Below are positions 44,502 to 54,136 of a stretch of DNA of 64,000 bases, in pieces. The stretch lies in assembly GCF_000813325.1 (NCBI RefSeq), contig NZ_BBQE01000006.1; one strand, 5' to 3'. Position 1 is the first letter of the stretch, and every line of letters starts with the position of its first letter. Under the pieces are notes generated by a model. That model was given only the letters and a program-made list of their open reading frames with translations. It was not told the DNA's origin and searched no databases. Made by a program: the position numbers and the translations under genes. Source of the stretch: Sulfurospirillum cavolei (lineage in GTDB: Bacteria > Campylobacterota > Campylobacteria > Campylobacterales > Sulfurospirillaceae).

Positions 44502-46178
44502 TCAGAGTGCCGCCGAAGGAACGGGGCGACTCAAAAAATAGCCTTGAAAAAAACGACACCCCATGTCGCATAAGAGGGCATATTGCTCGTACGTTTCCAC
44601 GCCCTCGGCAACGACGTCGAGGTGAAATTGTCGAGCGATACCCAAAATCGTCCGCACCAAAATAACGTCGGCAGAATCAAACGTCAAATCGCGAATAAAG
44701 GTTTTATCGATTTTAAGCTCATGAATCGGCAAACGTTTCAAATAGGCTAAGGAAGAGTACCCCGTTCCGAAATCGTCGATCGAGAATGAAATACCGAGTT
44801 TGCTTAGCGTATGAATTTTGCGCAACGAGCTTTTCAAATCCTGAATCAAAAGGCTCTCGGTCAACTCAAAACGCACTTTGGTCGGGTCACATTGCACGCT
44901 CAAGAGCAACGCTTGGACGGTGGAAATAAAATCTTCTTGCTCGAATTGTTTGACGCTGATATTGATCGAAAGTTGCCAACGGCGTTTTAAAGGGTCTTCT
45001 TCCCAACGTTTTAGCTCGCGAAACGCTTCGCTTAAGATCCATTTTCCAAGCGGTACGATCAATCCGCTCTCCTCGGAGAGCGCGATAAAACGATCCGGCG
45101 CGACTTCGCCTTCACCCTCTTTATACCAACGCACCAAAGCCTCTGCGCCTATCACGCTCATAGGTGCGTCTTTTGCGTCGCTCGTCCACTGTTTTTGGTA
45201 CACCAAACGCATATGACCCAAAGCAATCGCATCGCGCAATTGCGCCAATAAATCGACCTTTTCTTCCAATTTGCGTTGAATCGAGGGATCGAAAAACGCG
45301 ATCGTATTGCGTCCCGCTTTTTTTGCTTCGTATAACGCGTTATCGGCATATTGGATGATGCGATCGACCGAGTATTCGTCTTGGTCGAAAACGACGATAC
45401 CGATGCTAGACGTTAAGAGAAACGTATGCCCTTGCACATCCAAAGGTTCGGCAAGCACTTTGAGAAACGAAGCGGCATGCCGACGCATTTGAGCTACCGT
45501 ATCGTCAAAAGTACCGAATTGCGAGTGCAAGACGATGGCAAACTCGTCGCCGTTTAGATGCTCCAACTCCGAAAATTTTACCAGCGACGCCAAGCGTTTC
45601 GTGATTAACGATAACACTTCATCGCCGATTGCATACCCGTGTACGTGATTGATCGTTTTGAAATGGTCGATATCGAGTAGACATAACGCACTTAAGCTTT
45701 GATGCAACGCGTTATAGCGCATGGCTTCTTGCAGCATCGCATGTAAAAATAAAAAACGGTTAGGAAACTGCGCTAAAAAATAACGCTTCAAAGGAAAACG
45801 CGTCTGCGTCTTTTGTTGCAACATCAAAAGCATTAAAGTAGACCCGCTTGGTTGCAAGTGTCTTTGATAAACGACGACGGGAACGCATTCGCCCCGTAGG
45901 TCCAATAAGGTCGAGTATTGCGGACGATCCTTATGAAAGACCAAGCAAGCGTCCGCAAAAAACGTGAGAACGCTTGGATACGGACGTGTCTTGTCAAAAG
46001 AGGCTAAAGCGTCTTGAAGCGACCGGCTGAGTGCCAGCACGCGGTACGCTTCGTCGCAAACAAAGACACCCTCACAAAAGAGCTCAGGCATCGCATCGCA
46101 AGAAGCGACGATCTCTTCCGCCGTCTCTTCAAGCGACGCTGTTTGCCGTGCTTTTTCCGTCGTATACGGCGTCGTCAT
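44502..46178 (-). CDS. GGDEF-EAL domain protein
   Basis: A 558-aa cytoplasmic protein. An N-terminal region (about 1-150) resembles a degenerate PAS domain; then GGDEF with NGDEF (209-213) and a full EAL domain: EALVRW (346-351), ELTES, DDFGTGYSSLAYLKRL, KIDKTFI and VAEGVET. It is likely an active c-di-GMP phosphodiesterase with a degenerate cyclase half. It starts 10 bases after the chemoreceptor gene, so they are co-transcribed and may share a signal. Confidence 0.9.
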   Translation of the reverse strand: MTTPYTTEKARQTASLEETAEEIVASCDAMPELFCEGVFVCDEAYRVLALSRSLQDALASFDKTRPYPSVLTFFADACLVFHKDRPQYSTLLDLRGECVPVVVYQRHLQPSGSTLMLLMLQQKTQTRFPLKRYFLAQFPNRFLFLHAMLQEAMRYNALHQSLSALCLLDIDHFKTINHVHGYAIGDEVLSLITKRLASLVKFSELEHLNGDEFAIVLHSQFGTFDDTVAQMRRHAASFLKVLAEPLDVQGHTFLLTSSIGIVVFDQDEYSVDRIIQYADNALYEAKKAGRNTIAFFDPSIQRKLEEKVDLLAQLRDAIALGHMRLVYQKQWTSDAKDAPMSVIGAEALVRWYKEGEGEVAPDRFIALSEESGLIVPLGKWILSEAFRELKRWEEDPLKRRWQLSINISVKQFEQEDFISTVQALLLSVQCDPTKVRFELTESLLIQDLKSSLRKIHTLSKLGISFSIDDFGTGYSSLAYLKRLPIHELKIDKTFIRDLTFDSADVILVRTILGIARQFHLDVVAEGVETYEQYALLCDMGCRFFQGYFLSRPVPSAAL

Positions 46179-46188
46179 AGCCTCACGC

Positions 46189-47790
46189 TCACGCCGTTTT
46201 AAACTCTGAAAGCGTCACGCTGAGTCCCTCGGACAACTTTGCCAAATGTTCGGCGGCGGAAGCAACCTCTTCAACACTACGGGCGTTGGTGTTGGAGAGT
46301 TGACTGATATTTTGGATACGCGCGATCACTTCGGACGTTTTGATGCGTCCCGTTTTGGTATCTTCTACCGTCTGATGCGCCATCGCTTTTGCTTCGTCCA
46401 TATTGTTGACCGTTTGAAGCATCATGGTTTGCGCACTTTGTGCCTTCTCGCCCAAAGCTTTGATCTGCGTCGCGCCCGTTTTCATCATCTCCGCCGTCGT
46501 GTTGACCGACTGAACGATAATCGCCACCGTGGCGTTGCTTTCTATCAAGCTTTTTTGCGTTCGCTCGGCTAATTTTCGAACCTCGTCGGCAACCACCGCA
46601 AACCCGCGTCCGTGGTCTCCCGCACGCGCGGCTTCGATCGCGGCATTCAGTGCTAACAGATTCGTCTGTTCGGCAATATCTGCGATGACCGATAAAATTT
46701 GCTTGACTTGTTCAACGTCGCGATCCAACTGTTCCAAGCGCGTCGACAAGTCCATTTGCGTAACTACGACCTCTTGCAAATCGGTCGAAACGGTTAAAAC
46801 TTCCTGTGCCGAGCTTTGCAATTCGGTAGCGACTTTGGTAATCAGCAATCCCGAATGATTGGAGCTCTCTTCGCTTTTAAGCAAAATTTCCGCGACAGCC
46901 TTGGTCGCTTGCGTCGTCTCCTCGACATCTTTAGCGGTCTCTTCGCTTCGAACGCCTATTTGCATCGACGTACTCGAAAGCTCTTCAGAAACCGCCGCAT
47001 TTTCGACTGTCGTTTTTTTGGCGTCGTCTAAGGCTTTTGCCAATTGCTTCAAAAGATGGTTGAGCACGGAAGTGATGTGCGAAATTTCATCTTTATTTCC
47101 CGTGTCGATCACGTAATGCAAATCTTTATGCTCTTCGATATAACGACACCCTTCGATCGCTTTTTCGATAGCGCGACGAATCGCTCGGTTAATCACGAAA
47201 AAAATGAAAGACGCAACGATAAAAACCGCAAACGCGAAAGAAAGTCCCGTTGTTTTGGATTGGTCCAACTCGTCAAACGAACGTTTTTCGATTTGTTCTA
47301 CTAAGGCTTTAACCGACTCCAAGGTTTTATAATAATACGTATTGGCGTCTTGATTGATTTGTTCCAACTTCTTTCCGTCCGCCGAAGCACGAAATTCCGC
47401 CGTTTTAATTGCGTCTTTATACTGTCCGACCAGTGCGAAACGCGCAAGGTTGACTTTGTGGTACGCCTCAAGCGTTTGATACGCGTCTTGAAGCATTTTT
47501 TGCGTTTCTTCGCTTTTCAATAAAGGAAGCAAAGCTTCGGCTTGTTGTAAAACCGCTCGGTACGTTTTGGTGTAATTATCGAGCATTCGCTCTTCGTAAA
47601 AAATTTGATAACCCCTCGTATGCACCGCAAGTTGGGAACTAAGCATCTGCATCTCTCCGGCGCGTTTGATCTTATCCGCCGCAACTTTGGCTCCGTCGGT
47701 ATTGTGCGAAAGCAAATACCCTAAACTCACGATAGCCACTAAAAAAACCAAGAACAAAAAAATCAATTTAGCACGAATTGTCTGAAGCAT
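46189..47790 (-). CDS. Methyl-accepting chemotaxis protein
   Basis: A 533-aa chemoreceptor. TM1 lies near residues 8-28, a periplasmic helical sensor (about 150 residues with a QMLSSQLAVHTRGYQ helix) follows, then TM2, a HAMP-like linker and the signalling domain with NLLALNAAIEAARAG-DHGRGFAVVADEVRKLAE. The ATG at 47790 (MLQTIRAKLIF) has a GAAGGACT ribosome-binding site; a longer frame exists. Downstream EAL gene is in the same operon. Confidence 0.92.
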   Translation of the reverse strand: MLQTIRAKLIFLFLVFLVAIVSLGYLLSHNTDGAKVAADKIKRAGEMQMLSSQLAVHTRGYQIFYEERMLDNYTKTYRAVLQQAEALLPLLKSEETQKMLQDAYQTLEAYHKVNLARFALVGQYKDAIKTAEFRASADGKKLEQINQDANTYYYKTLESVKALVEQIEKRSFDELDQSKTTGLSFAFAVFIVASFIFFVINRAIRRAIEKAIEGCRYIEEHKDLHYVIDTGNKDEISHITSVLNHLLKQLAKALDDAKKTTVENAAVSEELSSTSMQIGVRSEETAKDVEETTQATKAVAEILLKSEESSNHSGLLITKVATELQSSAQEVLTVSTDLQEVVVTQMDLSTRLEQLDRDVEQVKQILSVIADIAEQTNLLALNAAIEAARAGDHGRGFAVVADEVRKLAERTQKSLIESNATVAIIVQSVNTTAEMMKTGATQIKALGEKAQSAQTMMLQTVNNMDEAKAMAHQTVEDTKTGRIKTSEVIARIQNISQLSNTNARSVEEVASAAEHLAKLSEGLSVTLSEFKTA

Positions 47791-47952
47791 AGAAGTCCTT
47801 CGATGAGAGTTTTGAACGGTCGTTTTTTCATGCATTTGCGACGCTAAAACGTGTTTTGAGGCTTACATGTGAAAACGCTATCCTTTGAAAAGCACTGGAA
47901 AAATCATACATGTACTTTCGTCCCAAAAGCGTCATTGATTTTTATTTGAGTT

Positions 47953-47984
47953 ATGACTTTAATATGACTTTCGTATGCTAGAAT
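47953..47984 (+). promoter_or_regulatory. Promoter of the two-component operon with two direct repeats
   Basis: ATGACTTT occurs twice, 11 bases apart (47953 and 47964), overlapping the expected -35 region of an extended -10, TGCTAGAAT (47976-47984). One-helical-turn direct repeats are typical of OmpR/PhoB-type binding sites, so the downstream regulator may activate its own operon. The rest of 47836-48036 holds two ACATGT motif copies (47865, 47908). Confidence 0.5.
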
Positions 47985-48036
47985 TTAAGAGCATCCACCT
48001 ATAATGGTTATCCGAATTTGGACTCAAGGACTTACC

Positions 48037-48750
48037 GTGCAAAGCAATCTTCTTATGATGAAACATAAATCGATTTTATTCGTCGAAGATGATCTTATCG
48101 TAAGCACGCATATCGCCAGCACGCTACAAATGCTCTTTCGTAACGTTTATTGCGCACAAAACGGCGAAGAGGGATTTAACATGTACGAAGATTCCCGTCC
48201 CGATATCGTCTTGACGGATATTCAGATGCCTCGTCAAGACGGTATGAAATTAATTACGCAGATTCGCCGTATCGATTATGCGACGCCTATCGTGATTTTA
48301 ACCGGATACGACGACAAACACCTCATTTTAAAAGCCGCCAATCTTGCCGTAGACGGCTATTTAATCAAGCCGGTCGAATTTTCGTCGCTTGTGAAGACGC
48401 TTTCGCAAGCAATCAAACGCATGCACAACACGCCCAACCTGATCACGCTCAACGAGCATCTTTTTTTCAACCGCGACACCAAAGAATTTTATTATAATAA
48501 TGCGATTTATCGTCTGAGCACCAAAGAGTTAGAACTGGTCGAGCTCTTAATCGACAATCACCACCGTATTCTCTCCAAACAGGCCATTGAACTCTCGTTA
48601 TGGAACCGTGATATCCCGTGTGAATCGGCCGTAAAGAACTTGGTTTTGCGCATTCGAAAAAAGCTCGGAGATACGCTTATTTTTTCACAAAGAGGCCTTG
48701 GATATCGCATCAACATCAACGACGCACGGTATTTCGGCGATATGGGGTGA
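48037..48750 (+). CDS. OmpR-family response regulator
   Basis: A 237-aa regulator: receiver domain with phospho-acceptor Asp61 (VLTDIQMPRQDG), Thr/Lys switch residues (ILTGYDD, LIKPVEF), then a winged-helix DNA-binding domain with LSTKELELVELLI and VKNLVLRIRKKL. The GTG at 48037 is the preferred start because it has AAGGA six bases upstream; the ATG pair at 48055/48058 has none. The partner kinase follows 46 bases later. Confidence 0.9.
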   Translation: MQSNLLMMKHKSILFVEDDLIVSTHIASTLQMLFRNVYCAQNGEEGFNMYEDSRPDIVLTDIQMPRQDGMKLITQIRRIDYATPIVILTGYDDKHLILKAANLAVDGYLIKPVEFSSLVKTLSQAIKRMHNTPNLITLNEHLFFNRDTKEFYYNNAIYRLSTKELELVELLIDNHHRILSKQAIELSLWNRDIPCESAVKNLVLRIRKKLGDTLIFSQRGLGYRININDARYFGDMG

Positions 48751-48796
48751 CGGGCGTTTCCCTGCCGAAAACTTCACACTCAAAGCGACCGTTTTT

Positions 48797-50671
48797 ATGA
48801 AATCTTGGGTCTTTCTTTTTTGCTTCCTGACACCTTTCTTATACGGTATTGAAACTCCGCAACCGACCCGCCCGCGTCTTGAAAACGTCTCTTTTTTACG
48901 CGACACCGCCGCTTTATCGCACGAAGACGCGCTGATGCTCCTTCGCTACGGTACGTATCGAGCTTTACCGAACGAAGCGATTAGTTTCGGTGCCGACGCT
49001 GCGACGTACTGGGTCGCATTTACCCTCCCGCCCAACCCTTCACAGCGTTTTTATTTGGAATTTCTTTACGACCAACTGAACCGCGTCGAAAGTTTCATCT
49101 ACGACGACGATCAACTCGTGCATACGTCGATCAACGGCAACAGTGTCCCTATCGAACAACGCGAAGTACAATACCCCTCTACTCGTTTTATACTTCTTAG
49201 CTCGGAAAAAACGCTGACGTATCTCTTTAAAATCAACTCCCATCGCCCTTTAATCCTTGCGCTTTACGTCGGAACGCAAGCCGAATTAGACTATCAAACG
49301 TATCAAAACGTCTTGCCGATTATCTTTTTTTTAGGCGGGGTCGTTTTGGTCTTTTTCGTCAATTTGATGCTTTTTTACGAGTTTAAGATGAAAGCTTACG
49401 GCTATTATGCGCTCTACCTGATGAGCGTGTGTTTCTTTGTCTTGTCCGTGAATAACTTTATCGTTTATGCCCTGCACGCGTCGGAGAATTTAGATCAGTG
49501 GTTCAAAACGCTCAGTATCACCGGAGTGTACGTTTCCATGCTGCTCTTTACGATTCACGTACTGGATTTACGACGTTTTTCTTTGTTCTGGTTAAAATCG
49601 ACCTATCTGTTTTGTTGTGCCATTGCGCTTTTATTTCTGTTTTTCTTCGCACACCGTATGCTCTTTGCGATTTTCGCGACGAGTGCGTTCATCTTGCCGC
49701 TTTATACCCTTTTGATCGCTTTTTTCGCCGTTTTAAAGCGTATTCGATTTGCCGTTTTATACACGATCGGACTTTTCGGTTTTCACGCGGGTATGCTTGT
49801 GTATTGGTTAACGCAAATGGGGTTTATACCGCTTTTCCCGTTGGCAAAAACGGGTATTATCGTCGGCAGTTTTTGGGAAATGATTTTTTTTATTTGGATA
49901 TTGGTTTTAAAAAGCAAACAGACGCAAAGGCAGTACCATAGTGCTTTGATGCGCATCCGTGAAAAAGAGCAAGAACAACTCACTAATGCAAAATTTATCT
50001 CGATCGGTCGTACGATCGGTAACGTCACTCACCAATGGAGGCAACCGCTCAATGCTTTAGGCGCCGTTTTAACACACGTCAAAGCTTCGCTTCTTTTGCA
50101 AAATACGGTGCGAAAACAACCGCTTCTCGACTCGCTCGACACGAGTTTCGAAATACTCCAACACCTTTCCGAAACAATCGATACTTTTTACCGATTTTTG
50201 TTGAAAGCTAAAAGCAGCGATCAAACATTTTGCGTCTCCAAGCAAATGGAAATTCTACTCAATATGCTCGCCTTTTCCTTTAAAAATCTCGGTATCGAGA
50301 TACAACTGCGTATCCAAAGCGACGCGATACTGTTAGGAAACGCCAATGAATTTATGCAAGCGATTTTAAATATCCTGCAAAACGCGAAAGATCAATTTGA
50401 GATCGTTCGCGTACCGCATCCGCTGATTCGTATCGTCGTCAAACAACGGTGCCGCCGATGCCGTATCGTCATCATCGATAACGCCGGAGGGATTCGTATT
50501 CATCCGATTGAGAGGATTTTTCTTCCGCACGTCTGTGCCAAAGCCGATAATTCGGGCATTGGTTTGTTCTTGGTCAAAGAGATTATTGAAAAACGTTTTC
50601 ACGGTACGATTAGCGTTCGAAACTATCCCAAAGGTGCACTTTTTATCATGCGACTTCCGACGGTTGAATGA
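48797..50671 (+). CDS. 7TMR-DISM sensor histidine kinase
   Basis: A 624-aa kinase: signal peptide (MKSWVFLFCFLTPFLYG), periplasmic 7TMR-DISMED2 sensor (about residues 30-170), a seven-helix membrane block (about 185-390), then the kinase with H-box VTHQWRQPLNAL, N-box ILNILQNAKDQF, G1 DNAGGI and G2 SGIGLFLVKEI. The DISM sensor often binds carbohydrates or related ligands. It pairs with the response regulator just upstream. An upstream in-frame ATG lies inside the regulator gene and is ignored. Confidence 0.9.
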   Translation: MKSWVFLFCFLTPFLYGIETPQPTRPRLENVSFLRDTAALSHEDALMLLRYGTYRALPNEAISFGADAATYWVAFTLPPNPSQRFYLEFLYDQLNRVESFIYDDDQLVHTSINGNSVPIEQREVQYPSTRFILLSSEKTLTYLFKINSHRPLILALYVGTQAELDYQTYQNVLPIIFFLGGVVLVFFVNLMLFYEFKMKAYGYYALYLMSVCFFVLSVNNFIVYALHASENLDQWFKTLSITGVYVSMLLFTIHVLDLRRFSLFWLKSTYLFCCAIALLFLFFFAHRMLFAIFATSAFILPLYTLLIAFFAVLKRIRFAVLYTIGLFGFHAGMLVYWLTQMGFIPLFPLAKTGIIVGSFWEMIFFIWILVLKSKQTQRQYHSALMRIREKEQEQLTNAKFISIGRTIGNVTHQWRQPLNALGAVLTHVKASLLLQNTVRKQPLLDSLDTSFEILQHLSETIDTFYRFLLKAKSSDQTFCVSKQMEILLNMLAFSFKNLGIEIQLRIQSDAILLGNANEFMQAILNILQNAKDQFEIVRVPHPLIRIVVKQRCRRCRIVIIDNAGGIRIHPIERIFLPHVCAKADNSGIGLFLVKEIIEKRFHGTISVRNYPKGALFIMRLPTVE

Positions 50672-50842
50672 AAAAAAATAGAAGAAACGCTCGGATCGGG
50701 CAATCCGAACGTTTAGGTTAAAACAAGTAGGTAATCACAAAAAGGAGGTTTGTGTCTTGACTTTGAAAGTATAATCGTTTAGCTTAAACAAGACGTGAAT
50801 CCTTTTTAAACAAACGGTAAATCGCCGCGAAAAATCGTATCG

Positions 50843-51580
50843 TCAAAACTGATACATGATCGCCAAATAGCCCGCAAGCGTATAACGATCATCGACGATA
50901 GGGCTTTTATAAATCGTGCTATCCAGTCGTTTGTATTCGACATTGGCGACGATAGACCACGTTTTACTCAACGCAAACACCTCGCCCAAGCCGATGAAAG
51001 GATTGAGCGCGCCCTCGGCATCGTAGCGCGTTCGCGAAGGTGTCGCCTCTTTGGCTTTCACGCCGTAATAATACGTGCTCTTTTTATCGCTTAAATATTC
51101 AGCCCCCGCATACAAAGACAAACCTTGGTTAAACGTTTCAAAAAGCGTGTAATTATACGCGACGTTGAAGCTATAACCGTTTGATACGTCGCCGACGTCG
51201 CGCGCGAGAGTCGTGGTAAAAAAGCTTTTTTCAAACGTATATTTCATGCGAAGAGCTCCCTCTATCGACATGTGACGATTGTCCATACCTCTGAGCGCAT
51301 CGCTGTCTTTGCTTTGGTATCCCAAAAGTACGGGAAGCGCCATCACGCTGAGTTGTAGGTTTTCGCTATCGTAAACATTATACCCTGCATTGATGCCTTC
51401 GATAAAAGCACTTTTGTAGTTCAGTTCAATATCGGGCAAAGGAAGCGTTACGCTCGAAATGCCTTTATAAGGGCTTGTTCCAGAAGAGATACCCACGCCC
51501 ATTTGCACCGAAGACTCATCGTTTCCGGCATACGCACTCACGACCAAAACGGATAGTACGCACATTAATTTTTTTTTCAT
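50843..51580 (-). CDS. MipA/OmpV family outer-membrane protein
   Basis: A 245-aa protein with a signal peptide (MKKKLMCVLSVLVVSAYA) and alternating beta-strand pattern ending LAGYLAIMYQF with a C-terminal Phe, typical of an outer-membrane barrel. The VQMGVGISSGTSPYKG start and a VEYKRLDSTIYKSPIVDD segment fit MipA/OmpV. The ATG at 51580 with GGAG eight bases upstream is preferred over the in-frame GTG. Divergent from the AraC regulator, which may control it. Confidence 0.85.
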   Translation of the reverse strand: MKKKLMCVLSVLVVSAYAGNDESSVQMGVGISSGTSPYKGISSVTLPLPDIELNYKSAFIEGINAGYNVYDSENLQLSVMALPVLLGYQSKDSDALRGMDNRHMSIEGALRMKYTFEKSFFTTTLARDVGDVSNGYSFNVAYNYTLFETFNQGLSLYAGAEYLSDKKSTYYYGVKAKEATPSRTRYDAEGALNPFIGLGEVFALSKTWSIVANVEYKRLDSTIYKSPIVDDRYTLAGYLAIMYQF

Positions 51581-51700
51581 TATCGTCACTCCATAGCAAT
51601 TTAAATCGAGGTATTTTAGGGCTTTGTTCTATCGGTTTTATAGTAAAAAAACGAACAAATACGTATAATGCCTCGTTTAAAGTTGCGAAGGAATCATGCA

Positions 51701-52585
51701 ATGTTTTTAGATTCGGGGGTTCCGCCCCAAGGTAAGTACGTCAAAACATTTCCGGCACATCCGGCACTTTTACCTTATATTCACTCCTACGTTTCGATTA
51801 TCAGCGAAATTTGCGATACAAAAGAGCAGTACATTACCCGTTTTTTTCCCTCGTTTATGACGCAGTTCGTGTTTGATTTTTACGGAAGCGTCAATGAGGT
51901 CGTCGACCAAAACGACGTACTATTAAACATCGAAAAAGGCACGTATGTTAAAAGCGGTATCGGTACGTGGATGGATTTTTTTCAAAAAAAAAGTTCATCA
52001 CCCAAGCGCTCAATCAAAAATTTTAAAGTCACGCTCTATCCGCATGTTCTATACGAAGTATTCAATCTATCGCCTTTTGAAATTCGCAACGACGATCTTA
52101 CGATTCAAGACGTATGGGGAGAAGAAGAGGGAACATGGCTTTTTGAAGAATTAGAAGCGATGGACTCGACGGAGGGAATGATCGAAGTCTTTGAGGGCTA
52201 CTTTTTCAAGCGATTAGCCCAAAAAGCTTCGTCGAAAAAAGAGCTTAAGCCTTATTTGAACCACCAAGTAGAATACGCCTCGCTCAAAGCATTATCCCGC
52301 GAGTGCGGTTACTCTGAACGTTGGCTCCAAAAACAATACCTCGAAGTTTTCGGCGAATCGTTCAAACAGATACAACGTAACGCACGTTTTATCAAATCGC
52401 TCAGACAGATCAATAGTGCGGTTCTTCGAGGCGAAAAGCATCTCAAATTTATCGATATCGCCTACGAATGCGATTATTTCGATCAGACGCATTTTATCAA
52501 AACCTTCAAAAACTATACGGGACTCACCCCGTCATACTACTTTGACGCATTTCGAGACAAAATTCCTTTTTCATGGTTGTGGTAA
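51701..52585 (+). CDS. AraC family transcriptional regulator
   Basis: A 294-aa protein with an N-terminal region resembling the DUF6597/AraC-effector group (FPAHPALLPYIHSYV) and a C-terminal HTH_18 domain: LSRECGYSERWLQKQYLEVFG and IAYECDYFDQTHFIKTFKNYTGLTPSYY. The ATG at 51701 has AAGGAA upstream. It is divergent from the OmpV-like gene 120 bases away, the usual arrangement for a local regulator. Ligand unknown. Confidence 0.88.
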   Translation: MFLDSGVPPQGKYVKTFPAHPALLPYIHSYVSIISEICDTKEQYITRFFPSFMTQFVFDFYGSVNEVVDQNDVLLNIEKGTYVKSGIGTWMDFFQKKSSSPKRSIKNFKVTLYPHVLYEVFNLSPFEIRNDDLTIQDVWGEEEGTWLFEELEAMDSTEGMIEVFEGYFFKRLAQKASSKKELKPYLNHQVEYASLKALSRECGYSERWLQKQYLEVFGESFKQIQRNARFIKSLRQINSAVLRGEKHLKFIDIAYECDYFDQTHFIKTFKNYTGLTPSYYFDAFRDKIPFSWLW

Positions 52586-52867
52586 TAAAAAATTTGCAAG
52601 AGCTTTTCTCACATGTTGTCTCTAAACCAAGCATATACCCATTGGCGTCTCACGACCAAGGTATCAAACGCAAGGTCTAAGCGTTGACATGTAAAGAACA
52701 AAAGTGGCGCAAATCGCGATGACGCAGCTAAATAATACGAAAAAGAATAAAGCGGCTCGTTATAGAGGTATTGAAATACGCCTCTTTACGCTTGAGAGAC
52801 TATCGAAACTCTAACTATTTTAATATTAAAAGATTTATGAAACTTTGTTGGGAGGAAAAAGAAAAAG
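52586..52867. other. Gene-free stretch between the AraC gene and tRNA-Asn
   Basis: No gene is supported here. It holds ACATGT cores at 52611 (CACATGTTG) and 52687 (GACATGTAAAG), and a short GAGGTATT/AATACGCCTC hairpin near 52765-52785 that could terminate the AraC transcript. The rest is AT-rich without recognised features. Confidence 0.5.
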
Positions 52868-52942
<75 letters not shown>

Positions 52943-53116
52943 ACAATCTGAATGAGGTCGAAATTATAGTCAAAAAATAGTGTATTGTCAAGACATACAA
53001 GAGCTTCTTCTAAAAAAATACTAAAAAGCACAAAATGTCACCGGTTTATTCAAGATAAGGTAAGACGAAACATTGTAGGATTAAACGATTTAATTTTTAA
53101 CGACTAAGGAGTCTCC

Positions 53117-54070
53117 ATGCAAAAGAAACTGATCGGCTTGGCATTGGCGGGAACACTCAGCGTTCCTATGTTTGCGGCGGAATTCATTACGATCGGCACG
53201 GGCGGCGTTACGGGAACATACTATCCCACAGGCGGCGCGATTTGCCAAATGGTTAACAAAAACAAGAAAGAGACCAATATTCGTTGTTCCGTAGAATCAA
53301 CCGGCGGATCGGTCTATAACGTCAACACGATCAAAGCGGGCGAGCTGGATTTCGGTATCTCTCAAAGCGACACGGCGTACCAAGCTTATAAAGGCGAAGG
53401 TAAATTTGAAGGCGCGGCATCCGTACCCGAGCTTCGCAGTGCGATTGCGATCTATCCGGAACTTTTGGCACTGGTCGTCAGCCAAAAATCGGGCATTAAA
53501 ACCATGGCGGATTTGAAAGGTAAAAAGATCAATTTAGACTCTCCCGGATCGGGCACCAATATGACGGTCGACGTCGTGTTTGAAGCTTTGGGCATCAAAC
53601 GCTCCGACTTGGCGCTCGCCAACGAACTTAAATCGACCGAAGGTCCGACGATGCTTCAAGACAACCACATCGACGGTTATTTCTTCGTAGCGGGTCACCC
53701 GACGGCCAACATTAAAGACGCCGCCAATTCCGTAGATATTAACATCGTTCCTATTGAAGGTCCCGCCATCGACGCATTGGTCAAAAAATACCCTTATTAC
53801 GCTAAAGGCATTATCTCGGGTACCTACTACAAAGGTGTTCCAAACGATGTTCCGAGCATCGGCGTCAAAGCGGTTCTTGTGACCAGCAGCAAAGTCAAAG
53901 ACGAAGTGGTGTATCAAGTCGTTAAAACCATCTTGGACAACTTCGACAAATTTAAAGAGCTTCATCCCTCCTACAAAACGATTACCAAAGAAAGTTTGTT
54001 GGAAGGCTTAAGCGTACCTCAACATCCCGGTGCTATCAAAGCATTTAAAGAAGCGGGTCTGTTAAAATAA
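53117..54070 (+). CDS. TAXI family TRAP transporter solute-binding protein
   Basis: A 317-aa periplasmic protein with a signal peptide (MQKKLIGLALAGTLSVPMFAA) followed by ITIGTGGVTGTYYPTGGAICQ, the TAXI signature start. It also shows KAGELDFGISQSD and GKKINLDSPGSGTN. TAXI proteins bind dicarboxylates or amino acids such as glutamate, and feed a fused TRAP permease, which is the next gene. An AAGGAG ribosome-binding site precedes the ATG. Confidence 0.95.
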   Translation: MQKKLIGLALAGTLSVPMFAAEFITIGTGGVTGTYYPTGGAICQMVNKNKKETNIRCSVESTGGSVYNVNTIKAGELDFGISQSDTAYQAYKGEGKFEGAASVPELRSAIAIYPELLALVVSQKSGIKTMADLKGKKINLDSPGSGTNMTVDVVFEALGIKRSDLALANELKSTEGPTMLQDNHIDGYFFVAGHPTANIKDAANSVDINIVPIEGPAIDALVKKYPYYAKGIISGTYYKGVPNDVPSIGVKAVLVTSSKVKDEVVYQVVKTILDNFDKFKELHPSYKTITKESLLEGLSVPQHPGAIKAFKEAGLLK

Positions 54071-54082
54071 TTCCAGAAAAGT

Positions 54083-54118
54083 TACATGTAGGGCTGTACG
54101 TTAAAAGCCTTACATGTA
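54083..54118 (+). terminator. Inverted ACATGT motif pair between the TAXI genes
   Basis: TACATGTAGGGCT pairs with AGCCTTACATGTA over 13 bp (one G-U) around a ten-base loop, 12 bases after the binding-protein stop. It could partially terminate or stabilise the 3' end, raising binding-protein output over permease, as commonly seen in such operons. Confidence 0.6.
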
Positions 54119-54136
54119 CGACAGAAAGGTTTACGC

